A stretch of 64,000 nt of DNA from Erythrocercus mccallii (taxonomy: Eukaryota; Chordata; Aves; Passeriformes; Dicruridae), in assembly GCA_013397435.1 (NCBI GenBank), contig VZRG01001340.1, positions 28,648 to 92,647 of the forward strand, in the 5' to 3' direction. The notes beneath the pieces were generated by a model. That model was not told the origin of the DNA. It worked only from the letters and a program-made list of their open reading frames with translations, and made no database searches. Positions 63,993-64,000 of the stretch are shown here, piece by piece. The number at the start of each line of letters is the position of its first letter. Within the stretch, counting starts at the first letter, position 1. Position numbers and translations under genes: made by a program.

Positions 63993-64000
63993 TCCAGAGA

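Larger units (their letters stand above)
63300..64000. promoter_or_regulatory. CpG-rich edge, possible margin of a CpG-island promoter
   Basis: CpG density and GC content rise clearly toward the window end, unlike the preceding 63 kb. CpGs cluster at 63332-63407, at the GCG tract (63704-63721), and through 63890-64000, where GC-rich blocks such as ccccggggaccctgcgggg occur. This is typical of bird CpG-island promoters. It lies upstream of the minus-strand ADAM exons and may contain or border exon 1. On the minus strand a frame with an ATG followed by a short hydrophobic Leu-Ala stretch (MVKASWLGKSFLAAAAAA) lies around 63699-63752, but the alanines come from the GCC repeat and no strong donor follows, so I do not call an exon. 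A gene on the plus strand starting beyond 64000 is equally possible. Confidence 0.45.

Overview
The window reads as nuclear DNA from a bird, probably a neoavian and possibly a songbird. The main reason is repeated 3' ends of CR1 LINEs in both orientations, recognisable by blocks such as 'gggttggaaggga', 'ccatgggcagggacacc' and 'ttccaacccaaaccat'. I mark 19 copies. There is also one solo retroviral-type LTR. The rest is mostly AT-rich, intron-like DNA with scattered microsatellites and one assembly gap (38459-39103). I see no bacterial, phage, CRISPR or operon structure, and no tRNA or rRNA.

The only gene I can support is on the minus strand. Two exons with canonical splice sites (48014-48147 and 19133-19206) join in phase and encode the start of the prodomain of an ADAM metalloprotease of the ADAM12/19/33 (meltrin) group. 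The joined peptide keeps the spacing G-x-x-W-x-P-V ... S-K-N-H-P ... L-E-R-N-E. The protease, disintegrin, cysteine-rich and transmembrane parts must lie beyond the left edge. The window is therefore mainly intron 3 (1-19132, incomplete), intron 2 (19207-48013, 28.8 kb) and sequence upstream of exon 2.

Upstream of exon 2 there are two further candidate minus-strand exons, 54098-54146 (49 bp) and 55835-56052 (218 bp). Both have good splice sites, and their reading frame runs without interruption into the ADAM exon 2 frame. I do not recognise the protein they encode. They could be an unusual N-terminal extension, a nested or read-through transcript, or chance. This is the most interesting observation in the window.

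The right edge (about 63300-64000) becomes GC- and CpG-rich. It carries a GCG triplet tract and a G-quadruplex-type tandem repeat at the very end, which looks like the margin of a CpG-island promoter. It may hold exon 1 of the ADAM gene or the start of another gene.

Other structure: a 16-copy minisatellite of 25-27 bp near the left end (295-702), a 32-bp tandem duplication (10748-10811), AT-rich and CA/TG microsatellites, and several AT-rich blocks with clustered homeodomain/MEF2/AP-1-like motifs that may be conserved non-coding elements. Most open reading frames in the window are chance frames or run through repeats.
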